64,000 nucleotides of DNA from Prostheceraeus crozeri (lineage: Eukaryota; Platyhelminthes; Polycladida; Euryleptidae), in assembly GCA_907163375.1 (NCBI GenBank), contig CAJQUW010011310.1, forward strand, positions 310,001 to 374,000, read 5' to 3'. The position numbers were made by a program, and so were the translations under genes. Position 1 is the stretch's first letter; each line of letters begins with the position of its first letter. The notes under the pieces are model-generated. The model saw only the letters and a program-made list of their open reading frames with translations, made no database searches and had not been told where the DNA came from. This document shows, piece by piece, positions 24,244 to 37,300 of the stretch.

Positions 24244-25525
24244 TGCTGCTCTGGGTACGTAAATTCTCAGCTGAAGTAGCTATCTGCAGGAATATTCTAA
24301 TAGTCAGGGTGTCTACAAAGTCAACCGTTCTAGAAATGTCATAGATTTTGAGATCTTAGCATCGCGTTTCGCAAAGTCTAAAAGCAAGGAACTATACATG
24401 TTCGATTTCATCAGAATATGCTATTTCATTTTCAAGTCGATAAAGCGATGTCCGAAGAAGTGTTGATTTTGATGTGTTGTGCAATTCTCATTTAACACGC
24501 GCCTTTTTTGGTCAAAAAGTTCAAGACACTAATTTTTTATGGTGGCTTCTATAATGTGGTAATTTTAGGTGTAGATTAGGAATTTCTATACTAGAACCAC
24601 ACCATTGTTCAATTTCATTGATTTTCGTAAGTTCGACCGTCGGTCTGATTACAATGCCGTCGGTCTTTTTACATGATATCAATACTAATACTTCCATCAT
24701 TTCATGTTTAAAAGACTGATGGAACAAAGTGATGACTGGCAAACACACAAAGTCATGACTCAGATTATTAAACGGATTAAACATGAACAGGTGCACTTAA
24801 CGCCCAACACAACTTGATCAATTTTCCGTATTCAGTAGGCTAAATTGCTGTTGCATGCATAGTATCCTGTTGTATCAACACTCTTGGGAGGATCGCTGAC
24901 TGCTAGAATATCTGAATCATCATAGAGCATTTCATCGCGTCTTGGAGGCCATGTGTCTGCTACCATCAGCAGGATGCAAGCAGTTCACTTTAATAGAATT
25001 GACCTGTGCGTCCATCATATCAGATATTAATGGATCTGTGTGATTGTAGACAACATTTTACCCCTAAATGTACCAAAATGCCAGACGACTTTGAATTCAT
25101 TGACGCTAAAAAACAAAAAGACAACTCTCTTAGATCGAGTGTTTAAAACGTTCGGCCAACACATAGAAGTGGATAATAGTACCCTAGAATGGAAGTTGAT
25201 ATCTTGCCTATGTATAATGATGGCACATGGAAAAATCTATGATTTATAGATCAGATTCGATCCAAAACATTGCATCATAGTGAAATTATTTGCCAAGTTG
25301 GTTGTGGAAGTTGTTGACACCTAATCACAGGATTTTCATGAAGAGAATTGCAAGTGAGATGGCGGCATTGTTTCATGTGAAATAGCCTACCATTCCATGG
25401 ATTAATATATTGTGTCTATTTGTAGCAGTCACTGACAACTATTTTCCAATTTTTCAATATTGGAATGCGAATTAAAAATTGGTTCACAAAGTCATAGTTG
25501 AAAGTGGTCAGTGTGCTGTTTGCAG

Positions 25526-25664
25526 AGTTGGAAGTGGTCAACGAAACTTGACCCATGACCCACCTGACCAACGGCATATGTGACCCACGACCAACCTGAC
25601 CCACCGACTTTTCACGAAAACATGACCCACGACCCACCTGACCCATCACATCTTTGACCCACAT
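25526..25664. repeat. GACCCAC-rich short element, copy 1
   Basis: It starts agttggaagtggtcaacgaa and continues with repeated tgacccac(g/c) words and cttttcacgaaaacatgac. The same order of blocks is found at 27099-27211. It looks like a short MITE-like unit with an internal 8-10-bp array. Confidence 0.6.
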
Positions 25665-27098
25665 GCTGTAAGGGTGACTGATGTGAGTGCAATTTCTTTT
25701 TCAGGTATCATCTTTAGCTTCATTTTCATTCAAGATTTTAGGTCTAGGTACAGACCTCGTAGTATCGAAATTGTTGTTAAGATCTGTAATGAAGATTCAA
25801 GTGTATCAGATCACTTGTCACATGATAAATAGACATGCAACCTCATCAAAATTATCTTATAATCGAAGTTCATGCACCACAAATGCCAAAGGTTCTAAAA
25901 AATTTATATGATTCTGTTTCTTGTTATAATTCTTGACTATCCTTTTTAGTGCTACCTATATATTTAACTCATAGAGAGATGACTAGTTAAGTTGAGGGCC
26001 CAACAGACTAAATTTCAAATTTTGCATTTCTTAATCAAACTAAGCTAAAAAATAAGATTACAGTAGGCCTAAATCATAAAATGTTCATGCATTTATTATG
26101 TTAAATACTACAAGTGTGAAAATTATCTCGGAAAAATCGTCAAACTAATATTTGCTTCTGATGGCAATCGATTCAATCATTATTAGGTTTAGGTAGAAAG
26201 TTATATATTTGATGTAGGAATGACATTCATTGAAAAGCAAATGGAGTGAACATGCGGAGCGCGTGAATAGAAAATTGCACGAGGACAAGATTATAATTCA
26301 TGAATAAGCTTACAATGTACACATAGATGAACTGATATATTTGAGTGGCGCTACATGTACGACCATTCACTAGCGACATCATGTAAATATTCCAATTTTT
26401 ATTGATACCAGATCAAATATCAAAACGAATTGCCAAAAGATATCTCCTCACACAGCTTATTCCGTAATAAGTCTGTGGAAGGGATAAGTCTATATCAATG
26501 TTCGTCGTGTGAATTATCGTATTTCATATTATCATTACCGGATGAGCAATGAGATGCATGGTACATGTATGATGCGAAAGTAGATTAAACGGCGACTTAT
26601 TTCGAAAATATTTAAGCTCTGATCAATCTTTACCAGAAATTTACCATACTAATCTCTACGAAAGACCAACAAAATCAAACGAAACAAACAAAACGATTGT
26701 CAGCTGGCATTGCAAGAAAATTTTCAAGATGAATAGACCTCTGAATACCTGACTTATTCAGTATCTCTGAAATCAAGGTCACACACCATTGGGTATCGTC
26801 AGACATAGCGACAGAGAATCAAGCATGCAGAATTGTACTCAAGGAACTTCTCTCCACCAACCAACATCTCTCAGTAGACAGCAGCAATTGTTTTCGAGAC
26901 TTTAATTTGTGTGAATTCCACCCCTTTCGAAATTGTTGGAGGCGTGTGAAAGTCAATATAGTGTTTTATATTTTGACTGTGTGCATCCATCACCCCTTTC
27001 AGTGACACTTGATTTAATCATTTTTCATGAATGATAGGAATACGAATAAATGAAGTTTACAGTATCTGAGACTGTCAAATCTATCATAGGTCAAACTG

Positions 27099-27211
27099 GT
27101 TGGAAGTGGGTCAACGAAGTCTGACCCACCAACTTTTCGGAAAAACATGATCCACGACCCACGTGACCCACGCGATTTTGTGACCCACCTGACCCACGAC
27201 CAACTTCCAAC
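27099..27211. repeat. GACCCAC-rich short element, copy 2
   Basis: It opens with gttggaagtgggtcaacga and closes with gacccacgaccaacttccaac read in reverse, so the ends form an inverted repeat. Inside are five or more tgacccac-type words and a cttttcggaaaaacatga block shared with copy 1. Confidence 0.65.
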
Positions 27212-29157
27212 TCTGGCTGTTAGTAAGAACATCTGAAGAATTCACAGATAGAAAGTCTAATTATTGGATAATTTCTTCTTCAAACGGCTAAGAAACCTGG
27301 CGCTTTTCTAGAAAAAACACATTGAAAGTTTCTTTACCGACAATTATTTCTCAAGTAAATGAAATGTCGCTGGAACTTTTCAATTAATCATTGAATGACA
27401 CGTGATATTTTGGAAGCTGATATTCGAATGCATGTAGAGATTTTGAAAATAGAGACTGTGAACAGGGGAACCCTTTAAAGTAAAATGAATACTCTAAGAT
27501 TTCTTGGCCTCTGATTTCAAGCTGAAATTATGCATGTTCTGTAAATCGACATTACAAGTCGCATAAGAGTCGGATTATACTATTCGGATAAGTAATATCG
27601 GAGCGATATTTCGAAATGATGAACGTACAGAACGTTTAAAAGGATTTCCTTCTTTGTCATCCTGTTGGCGCAGCATTTTGTAAATTCACTATTGCTTTTG
27701 AGTACATGGTCTTTAGACAAGGGCCAACAATCCAGATCAAGAATTGGCCTGATAAATAAATATAAATGCCAATCAAAAAACATGGAAGTCAGATCGCACA
27801 AGTTGCATTTTGCCCCAACTAAGTTCCCTCGGCGTGTGCCATAATTTTCATGCAATTTCCATTCTAGGACTTTCTATGGATTGTTAATTTCTATGGGCCT
27901 ACAAGAGGGAGCTGTCTTTTTGCTTTTTTTGCCTCAATGTGAACCTCTCGTGTAAAGCCATCAACGATGACTTTGAACTCAAAAGTCCAGCTAATAATCA
28001 GTAATATGTGTTAATCAACATACATGCATAGCATACATTTTATAGTCAAAATAGGAAAGAGATATTTCACCAACATAAGTAGGCCTATATGGGCAGTGAC
28101 AAAAACTAGATTTTTGTCGAATTCAGCCCATTCATAACATAATCAGAATGACTATAATTAGTAAATCACGTGTATATCAGGGGTACGCTCGACTGAAAAA
28201 AGATGCGTAGGCCATATTTTGCAACTTTGACCCCTACCCCCTTTAGGTTATGAAAATAAAGTCAGTTTTGGAATTTTCAAAATTTCGACTTTCTGAAAAG
28301 CTTCAAATTCCTGAATCTTTGACGTTGATATGTCTAGAATAGAAGTGAAACTCAGACTCAGCCATTCTTACGCATAGCTCACAAACGATTCAATTGAAAG
28401 ACAGGGCCTTTAATATGAAAACCTAAGTTGGCTGAAATTTCATTGTCCCTCAAATAAAGGTTTATGGGATTAGGAGCCTTTACTTTAACTTAAGAATTAT
28501 TGGTATGGTATGTATCTCCAGAAATATGCAGCGAATGAAAAATCGTTTTCATCAAATCTGTGTAATAATATCAGTGCAACTTTAACAATCAAATTCTGCA
28601 AAATCTTTTCCGAGAGCACAATAGTAGATTGAAACAAAATCTACATAACAAACCTTTTCAAATTAATTCTGAAAACTCTCCTGAGCAGCAGACAATCCTT
28701 TGATAACAAACTAATTAGTAAACTTTCTCAACAGCAAACAAAACAAAAACAATTCAAAGTTGAAAACGTGACTAATGTTGCACCTACTCGTATGTACAGT
28801 ATATAGGCTGTCGTAATTATACTCAGAGGACGAGATATACATAGTCAATGTCAGAAAACAAGATTTAAACAATAACTAACAACAAGGCTTACAAGTTTTG
28901 CACATGTGAACGATAAAACATCTCTGAAATATGGGATTTCCTAGGAGCAGATTCTGATAATGAAATCTTCAGTGGCAAAATATTAAAGTACTATACTCAT
29001 AAACTCTGAAGCAAAAATATTCAATGTTCAAGTGCTCAGCAAAACGCGAGCGATATCCATTGCTATGGATTGCTTCTACACGCAAACACGTAGATTATTG
29101 AGAGCAACAACATTTGGAAAGTTCATGCATGAAACAACAGAACGCCGAAAAATTGAT

Positions 29158-29223
29158 GTCGGTAAAGAGACTCGAACCACCAACCTCGGAAATCTGGGCG
29201 GCCACTCTATGAGGCGATCCTAG
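29158..29223 (-). repeat. tRNA-derived SINE head (degenerate)
   Basis: On the minus strand the segment contains ggttcgagtct, a good RNA polymerase III B box. About 40 bases earlier is an A-box-like stretch within gcctcatagagtgg. The acceptor stem is not complementary, so this is not a functional tRNA. A tRNA-derived SINE fragment is the best reading. Confidence 0.45.
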
Positions 29224-29637
29224 CATAGCATGTGGATTACCTGGTTGTTTTAGATATATCGAACTTGCGACAAAATTCAGATTGTGATCAATTTTTGGTT
29301 GGATTTGCTTGATCAGCAGTACCTCTACTCAACTTGCTAAATTAATAATCATTTCTACCTTCATACTTTACACTGATCTGGCAAAATATAGAACTGACCG
29401 TGCAAAATATGAAAGTACAAGTAATTGAAAATTTATCATATCACTTCTTTCCTAGATGAGCAGAGATCCAACCAAAAATTTATCACTGTTGCTATTGACT
29501 TTATCGGAACATACTTTGTACTGCTTCAGCGTCTATGAATATTATTGATCACTGCACAAACTGCGAAGCGGATGCATTCCAGAAATGCTAAAATCCTTAA
29601 GTAGCCGTAGTTTTAATGAACACTTTCTCGACAGAAG

Positions 29638-31868
29638 TCAAATCTTTCTCCATGACAGCAATACGTTTTCTGAAGAGATTGTCGGTTGCATGGTGGTGTC
29701 GCTTCGATCCCAAAGATGAGCTGGATCCCAAAGATGGGAGGGTGGTCCATTGACTCCTATAAAGAGAAGGGACGAAACGTTCTGTATCGTTAGCACAGAC
29801 CTACTTGAAGTGGAAACCAAGTTCATCTGGGAAAAGCCTCGTTCCGCCTCGGAGGAACTCACGGGGATCATCATGGCCAGTCCATATATCATTGACTTCT
29901 GAATTTGACCAGGCACTTTCATCAGGTTTGACATATATTCGCAGAATGAGGGAATAATTCCTTCCTGAGGAATAAAGAACCTCTCGCAAAGGTGTCGGAT
30001 TGTGTTTTCACCTTCAAGCCAGGGAATGTCATAATCTTCAGGCCAGTTTTCCGGGTAGAGAACATCTATCAACTTCGAGCATGGCTCCTGTGTCTCAATC
30101 GAGAGTCGTGCCCTCACGTTGTCGATCAATACCTCAATGAAGCGACCATGACTGAAAGATTGGTACTGGGTTCTCCTGGTAAATTCCTTCAAATCAACAC
30201 CCATGAAAGTTACTCTGTGTTCACCTTCGGCCTCAACACTGAGATTTTCCTGTATTTTGTCAAACGCATATTGTCCGTTAGCCACGCCAGATTGCATGCT
30301 CTTCAGGGCAGAGATCGTCCATTTAATGTGCTTGTTTGCCATATTGATGGTCATGGTCCGATTTTGAAGAGTTTCGCTCAATTCAGCAAGTGCTGCTGAG
30401 CAATCTTTGACGAGTGCCAGATCTTGGATGAACTCTTTGGTCGTGAGTTTGAAAACTATTCCCGAATACGTGTATCTTTCATTCGATTTCACTATGTCAT
30501 CCCTCGATAATTCACTGAAATGCCTGACCAGGGCGGCATAGTCACTCCATATCGCGTTGACGGTCCGGTACGATGAGGCAACCCATCTCACATCGAACAC
30601 TTTGCCAATCTTCTTCAGATGAACATGGAGATTCCTTGCTACATCGTTCAACTGCCGCTGCATCTTCGAGGAATATGAGTAGATATTGTGAAGCTTCGAT
30701 AGCATAGATTGAATGTGAAAAATGCCGTCCACCGCCTTTATTGAGTCAGAGACACTGAGCTCCAGTCTGTGGTTCAAGCAGTGCCATAACGCAATAGATG
30801 GAAATTGTTTTTCAGCTGCGCTCCTACACCGCTTTGCTTTCCTAGCATCACGGAGGCTCCATCAGTGCACAAGGAAATCAAATGGGAGGACAGGTAGGCG
30901 TCATCAAAGCCATTGGCTTTTAGCGATGTCATCAAGCAGTTCAACACAGTGAATGCATTCTGGGCAGGAAGTTCAACAAGGTCTAGAAACACATTCAGTG
31001 GAGGATCCTCCGAGGTTATCTTTGAACGCAAGTAAATGATCAGACATGATCGCTTCGATAACGAGGTTGATTCGTCGATGATCAATGAGATTCCATTTTT
31101 GCTCCCTCTGATCTTCTCACAGAGTTGGCGACGCATTGTGCCAACTCTGAATGAATGAATGATTGAATAATTGAATAATTGAATGATCACTTCAATCATT
31201 GTTGTAAATGTGTCATGGGAATGCAAATTTCGACCCCAATCTACGCCATTGGTCTCTTGAAGATCTATCAATGTTTCATAGTCTGTATAGGGCCGATGTA
31301 GTATGCCGTTCTGAGGCATTTTGTAGTGGTCGCTTTGCTTCGATTTTCCATTTGTACCGACAGAGTTCCGATCTGGTCCAATTTCCTTTCCTGCATAATT
31401 CTTTGCACAGCGCAGTGAGCGTTCGAGTCCCTGTGCCTATACACTTTGTTTCTTAAATGCTTCTGGCGACTGGCTTTGTCCGCTTTGTCATTTGTGCTGT
31501 CGACAGCAGATATTTCGCATGCTGCCCATTCTCTCGATACATGGACACCTTGCTTGCTGTGTGGTCCAAAGTTCGATGTCTTAAAGTCTACAGAAACTGC
31601 ACCCAAACTTTCCATTCTTGATAATAAGCCATTCGTTAGCTTGCATGAAGATCAGTTTCTGTTTGGCTGACCAGGTTTCATCGACATCTCCTTTCTCGTC
31701 ATTTTCTTGTGTTCTTTCAGTCTCTTGAGACGAGGCCATTGATGGCAATGATGGCTCCGTATCTGCAGGTAGAGTCGACGTTGGCGAGGATGATAAATCA
31801 TTACCTGCAGCTTGCTTTCCAAAGAAGTCCAACAAACTTCTTTGACGTTTAGCTGGCTTACCATCCAT
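29638..31868 (-). pseudogene. hAT transposase, KIAA1586/ZMYM-like type, with frame breaks
   Basis: Read from 31868 downward, four open pieces follow in family order. The first (31581-31868) starts MDGKPAKRQRSLLDFFGK, then an acidic linker and the beginning of a TTF-type finger (KNGKFGCSFC). The second (31268-31615) has SKQGVHVSREWAACE and HRDSNAHCAVQRI. The third (30774-31319) has DESTSLSKR and CTDGASVMLGKQSGV of the RNase-H-like core. The fourth (29638-30777) starts at NHRLELSVSDS and ends with the hAT C-terminal dimerisation motif (PVSSSEAERGFSQMN). Junctions change frame, so at least two or three indels have occurred and a full protein is not expected. Its position inside matched hAT termini makes it the transposase of that element. 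Confidence 0.85.
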
Positions 31869-33353
31869 GTAATTGTGCCTGCAATGAAAAAAGAAAATAT
31901 GCTATTATTACAAATGCATTAAACTGTAGTTTTTATACACGTGTATATATAGGTAGTATTTCATAGAGCCAAAGATCGACTTAATCAATTTAATCTACAA
32001 TGAAAATAGTAGTGGTGGGCAGCGATCACAGCAACCCATGCAAACAAAAGCAACAACTATGAAATGCCTATAGGTGTCCTTTCAACTCGGTCCGGCTATA
32101 AATTCTATAAACTGCAATATTCAAAAATCATCCTCTATCCATATCAAAATCAGACTCACATGAGCTTTAATGACGTGTATTTCATTCCTTGATGTAACAA
32201 GTGTGAGAGTAAAAAGGTGGAAGAAATCTGACCACCAATATGCATCAGGAATCTGGGAAATTTGTAGGCCTATCTGCGCTTTGGCAAGCCTACCCACCGG
32301 TACCGGCCATCTACAAAACATCTGAAAAATGCTGCATGTGCTGCAGAATTTGTTTCTTACAAGTAATTTGATCTACTTGTACATATGCATGCAGCTTTTA
32401 AAACATCAATAAATTGTCAAAATGGAATATTGACCATACTGACCATATTCATCCCACCGGATGAAAAAAAGTAAAATGAAACCATTAAACGAATCAATAA
32501 TCAACCATGAATACTATCATCCTGTTAACTCAGATACAGCTTCTGATCTTCTCTTGATCTCAACACAATCGTATCAAATGAAAAAGATGCGTTGCACATT
32601 TTGCAACAACAATGTTTTCAAGAGGGTCTAAAAAGCATTGTTTCTTGTACAATGAAAATGTCAGATTTTTTTACTTCTAAGATGATACGGACGCATCGTT
32701 TTTTTATTCAACTGAGACAAATAAGTTCTTCAAATAGTGATAATTCCTCAGATTGCAGTCCCTGGTGCTTATTCCAGGTCAGGTGACCCAATTCACCCCA
32801 ACTGACCAGGTGCGCCATAGGGAGGGCTAAGGCTTTCTCACTTTTCAAGAAGCACGCAACAACACTTTTATATTTTTAGAAGCATTGTGGTTAAAGCTTT
32901 CCCATTTTATAAATACTATACCGGTATCAGACCTACCACTGCAAAAATATTTAAATGGAGTGAAGGAAGTAGGCCTATCCCGTGTTATAATGTACCCAAA
33001 CAATTGAAAAGGAAGCCTCTAGTTTTAGGCGTTCCTAACTTACAAAAGTGGTTTTACTTGAAGTAAACGAAGAAGGTTTTCATACACGCCTATCTCACAA
33101 AAAAAAGACCAGAGGAGGGCAAGGGCCGGGCTAGGCTTTCACATTTTATACAGAATGAAGCCATGAAGGAAATGGCCTTATTATTCCAAGATTCATGCCT
33201 CAAAGCAAATCTTATCAGGTTGATCATTAAGGCTATGCCTTTTCAACTTCACTAAAGCACTTCTATTTTTATAAGCCTCGGCGTTTGGAATGAAGGAAAT
33301 AGGCCTATTGCAGTTATCGCACATTAAAACAAATTTGACGGAGGAGAGCTTAA

Positions 33354-33640
33354 TTGCCACTAGCTGCAGTGACTTTTACCGATCAACGATGCCACTACCT
33401 TGAAGTGCTCGGGGTTACCTTCACTGATCGGCTGAAAATGGACCAACATATACGAAATCAGCTTAAGAAATCGAATGGCAGTCTATGCGTTATCAAAATT
33501 ATTAGAAGCCGAGGAGCAAGCCCGAAACTCTACATCAAGTCATCTGTTAATCGATACATCTGTTAATCGTTTTGCGCATGTCATTTCGAAATAGAGCTCT
33601 TTTATTATTATTATTTACGAGGGAATATCATCTAATACTC
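33354..33640 (+). pseudogene. non-LTR retrotransposon reverse-transcriptase fragment
   Basis: The peptide at 33354-33566 contains LEVLGVTFTDRLKMDQHI followed by a basic helix and LCVIKIIRSRG. This is the thumb-proximal pattern (YLGV...W..HI...) seen downstream of the RT domain in CR1/RTE/Jockey-type LINEs. It stops abruptly and is followed by a ttattattatt tail near 33600-33615. Only a short 3' piece remains. Confidence 0.5.
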
Positions 33641-34318
33641 TTTAATAATGGACTTCGTCTTTTATTAACTACTTGTATTGACATGACAAAGGCCCAGCAA
33701 TGACGAAGATGCATAAGAAACTAATTATCAACACCGACACGGACAATCAATACATCAATAACGTTAAAAACTCAACATCAACAACAAAAACCACGTGAAA
33801 TATCATATGATTGAACAGAAACTTTTTTGAATTGATTAATATAGATCCAAGCACAAAAAATCCGATCATTTTTCATTTGAGGTGGTTGTTAGCTATCGAA
33901 AACAAATGACAATACATAGATGAAATGATTGTATAATTATTATGATTGGTGCGAATGTTTATCGACTACAAATATTTTTAGCACAAGATAACACAAGTAT
34001 CGAGACGCTATTCGCTGCTGAGATTCAGCAAATTAATATGTTCAAGGTCATGTCGTCATTACCTTTTACTTTTGTAAGTAATATGTAAAGGTACTCACCA
34101 ATTTTCTGTTGGATATCCAAAATTTGAAGAGCGAAGAAATACGGATGACAAGCGTGTAGCAACTTCATATTTTAGTGAAATATTCACTACAGATTTCACC
34201 ATCTTTATCAATAAATCATTCAAAATTGGAGAGCCTGCCCGAGCCCCCCCCCCGGAACTGGGCAATGAAGAAAGTGGGTAGGCTCGGCCCCCTCGGGCAA
34301 CCCCCGAGCGTACCCCTG

Positions 34319-37300
34319 GATGTAGAATCAAAAATGCTTTAGAGAAGAGATAGGTAAAATCAAAACATGCTATTCATGCCGATTTCCATAATTTGAATCA
34401 AATCAGAACATTTAAATCTAGAAACTCTGACTTTATTGATATACAATGTCTGAGTCACAGCTGATGAGCAATCCATTCCGCTATCGTTATCATGATGAAT
34501 AAAAATCATTATTGCTCGACGGACGATAAATGATCCTCAACTTGCAGTAAACATTATCGAAGAATTTATCGCTACATTGACTGTCAAAAGTTCTCATTGC
34601 AATGTTATTGTATGCAATATATTCATTGTATGCAAACGTATATTTCAAGACATAGAAATAGAACAATTGACATTTACAATGGCTAAGCCTATGAGTTATT
34701 CTGAAGCACTTGCCAAATACTTTGATAAACAGTGCTGTGATTCACTACAGGATCTCTGTAATGGAGCGATTGGCAAGTCAGTGTGCTCGATTGCTACTTT
34801 TAGCCATGGAAATCGAATAAGATTAATAGATCGAACCGCTCTATGCAGCAAAATTTTCTAATTGGTTGATTTAAGTGTTGAAGCATGACAGCGTGCTGAA
34901 ATCGTGCAAATCCTCGACCTTCGGTCTCAAAGGATCCTAGAGTGCAATATCTATCAATTGTGCTGAACTAGTACATTATAAAAGAGTTCATTATCAGAAA
35001 ACTAAAAGTTCTTAGACAAAGACCTTGATGAAAATCTTCATTTAAGCGAAGCTGCTGCAAAAACAAAATGCCATGTAGGCCTGCCCGTACCGAAAAATAT
35101 ATAAGTCTTTATCTTTAGACATTTGATAATGTGGAGGACTTACTTTGTTCTCTTTTGACTGACATTTAGACTGGAATCCATTTGTAAAATTGGTTGATCC
35201 ATTAAATGGGGTTGACCAGCTTTTGCTTCATTCTATAACGTTGATCACGCTCTCTTTTCAAATATCTTCAAGCATAATTGTTGATGCAAGCGCAATCTAT
35301 GGGCACGTAACACACGTAGAATTTCGAATGAAATGCTGACAGTTTCCTCGTCAAGTGAAGTAAATCAATTCTCATAGCAAACTCGGTAACTGGAATGTCC
35401 AGAGAACATAGACATCTTACGCCCACAATAATTAACTGTTTGCAATGAATCATCGTGCGAATGAGTAACAATGTCACAGCAGCGATCTGACGCGTATTCA
35501 TCGATCATGGAACCACCATGATCGTGGTATTTGTTATAGAGATTGTGCAATGGATCTGTATTTTTTTGTGATATATTTCAAGGTTCATTGTAGAGAATCT
35601 GTGTAAAAATCACAAGCTATGTAATCAGACCGACGTCGGTCTGTTTACCCGTCGGTCTAATTACAGGCTGTGGTATTATCGAAGAATTATGAGTAAGTGA
35701 AGCTATAAGACAAATGACAATTCATACCTTTGTGAACACAATTATTCAATGTTTGATTACCCTGAATTATAGCTCTTGTAAGTGACAAGAATTCAGGCGA
35801 ACCTCTGCAAAGCACCGTCGGTCTGATTACGATTTGTGATTAAAACAAAAATTGTTCTTTTAATAAAAATTTTTTTTGACATATTGGGAAAAATTGAAAC
35901 TCCCGTGTTCCTCAAATATCCTTTAAAGACCACTTTACATCATTTCTACACAAAAAATGTTCAGAAATACTCTCGCAACATTTCTTGAAAATATCTATGA
36001 AAACCGTCGGTCTGATTACGATGCTTTCTATGACAGACCTCTTTATAGTTCAATTCCTTCATCACTGATACAAAATTTCATATCTTAGTAAAGTACCTTT
36101 ATTGCAGACATGAAGAAATAGGTCATTTGTCATACGTCAATCTAAATAATGAGGACTCGGCAAATAACGAAAATTTTATGTGTCCCACATACTAAAGATG
36201 TAGTATTACTGATCTGCACAGAAAAATCACACTGATCTTGCTTATGTCTCGATTTCACAATAAAAGACATAAATTTCATGTTTGGCGCGTCTTAAACAAG
36301 AATTGCCTTGCTGCATTCTTATAGTTGTTGAAATTATCAAATAGAAACTGCTGGACACATTTGAATCACAATGTCACTTCAGTAATATAATGGACTATTA
36401 TGTCTAAGTAAATTTGTTTTATATATATTGTTCTCATAGATTTTTCATTTCGACACCGGACATGAGTCGAGGTCGATTGCTTTGAAATATTATATTTGCC
36501 TTAAATCTGTCACCTGTAATTGGTGAAATTTACCCGTGCTGTTTGCATTGTGTTGGAAAGCGACTATTGTAGCGACACGGTAAGCCCTATTAAGCTGGAA
36601 TTGATCGGTGTCTCTGAATCCATGGTGTGATGCTCGCGCTGCTGAATCGAGGATCTTAGGTAGTTAGGTTCAGTTGTAACGATCAGGGACTCTTTTCAAA
36701 GATGATCTGACTCCCCTCAGTGAGGAATATTGGATGGGAGGGCTTTATGGACATCCTGCGTTTGACAGATGGGCTAATTGCGATCATAATGCGATGGCCC
36801 ATGCGGTCGGTAACACACTAAAGCATTGACATTTTCAACAGCAAAAGTTTCGCCATGATCAACTGTTAACATTTTCAGCCATGTAAGAAGCTTATTATAG
36901 TTTCAAAAGATTTTCGAACTTTCTAAGCTCCATGCACATATCATATGTTCTGTAGTAAGGTTATGTAAATTACTGTGATTGATTGATTGCATCACGATAC
37001 TTTCTCTAAATTTGATTTATCTGAATAGCTTGATTAAGCTGCCAATTTGAAGAAAGTTTAATAGCAAATTCTATTTTGGTCTCCTCCTGCATATGATAGG
37101 CCTATATTGCGTTTATATTTGTTGCCATGATCTTAAACGAGGCTCAGATATTCAAACATAATTGAATTTCATTTTCATCTTACTAATTAATTGTTGCATG
37201 TTTTGGCCTAAATAGCCAGCTGTCCATTGTTGGACTTGACGTGCAGGTATCCACATTAGGGATGCAACGGATTTCTAATCCGTACAGAATATTTGAATTT

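Larger units (their letters stand above)
24244..28177. other. spacer between NF-YB and the hAT element
   Basis: I recognise no gene. It holds two copies of the CCGTCGGTCT motif (24637-24672) and two GACCCAC-rich short elements (25526-25664 and 27099-27211), listed separately. Open frames are short and lack family motifs. Confidence 0.45.
28178..34318 (-). mobile_element. 6.1-kb hAT transposon (decayed autonomous copy)
   Basis: The 14-bp terminal inverted repeats match perfectly: caggggtacgctcg at 28178-28191 and cgagcgtacccctg at 34305-34318. CAGGGG ends are typical of hAT elements, and the interior holds a hAT transposase on the minus strand (29638-31868). The flanking 8-mers (gtgtatat and gatgtaga) do not match well, so the target duplication is eroded. 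A tRNA-like SINE head (29158-29223) and a LINE reverse-transcriptase remnant (33354-33640) lie inside, as later insertions or part of the element. Confidence 0.8.

Noticed and set aside
29158..29223. Functional tRNA gene
   Set aside because: The B box is good, but the arms do not pair into a cloverleaf and there is no clean acceptor stem; SINE remnant preferred.
28170..34326. 8-bp target duplication of the large hAT
   Set aside because: The flanks gtgtatat and gatgtaga agree at too few positions to claim a duplication.
35621..36020. CRISPR-like array
   Set aside because: Repeats are irregularly spaced, in both orientations, in eukaryotic DNA; spacers are not uniform.
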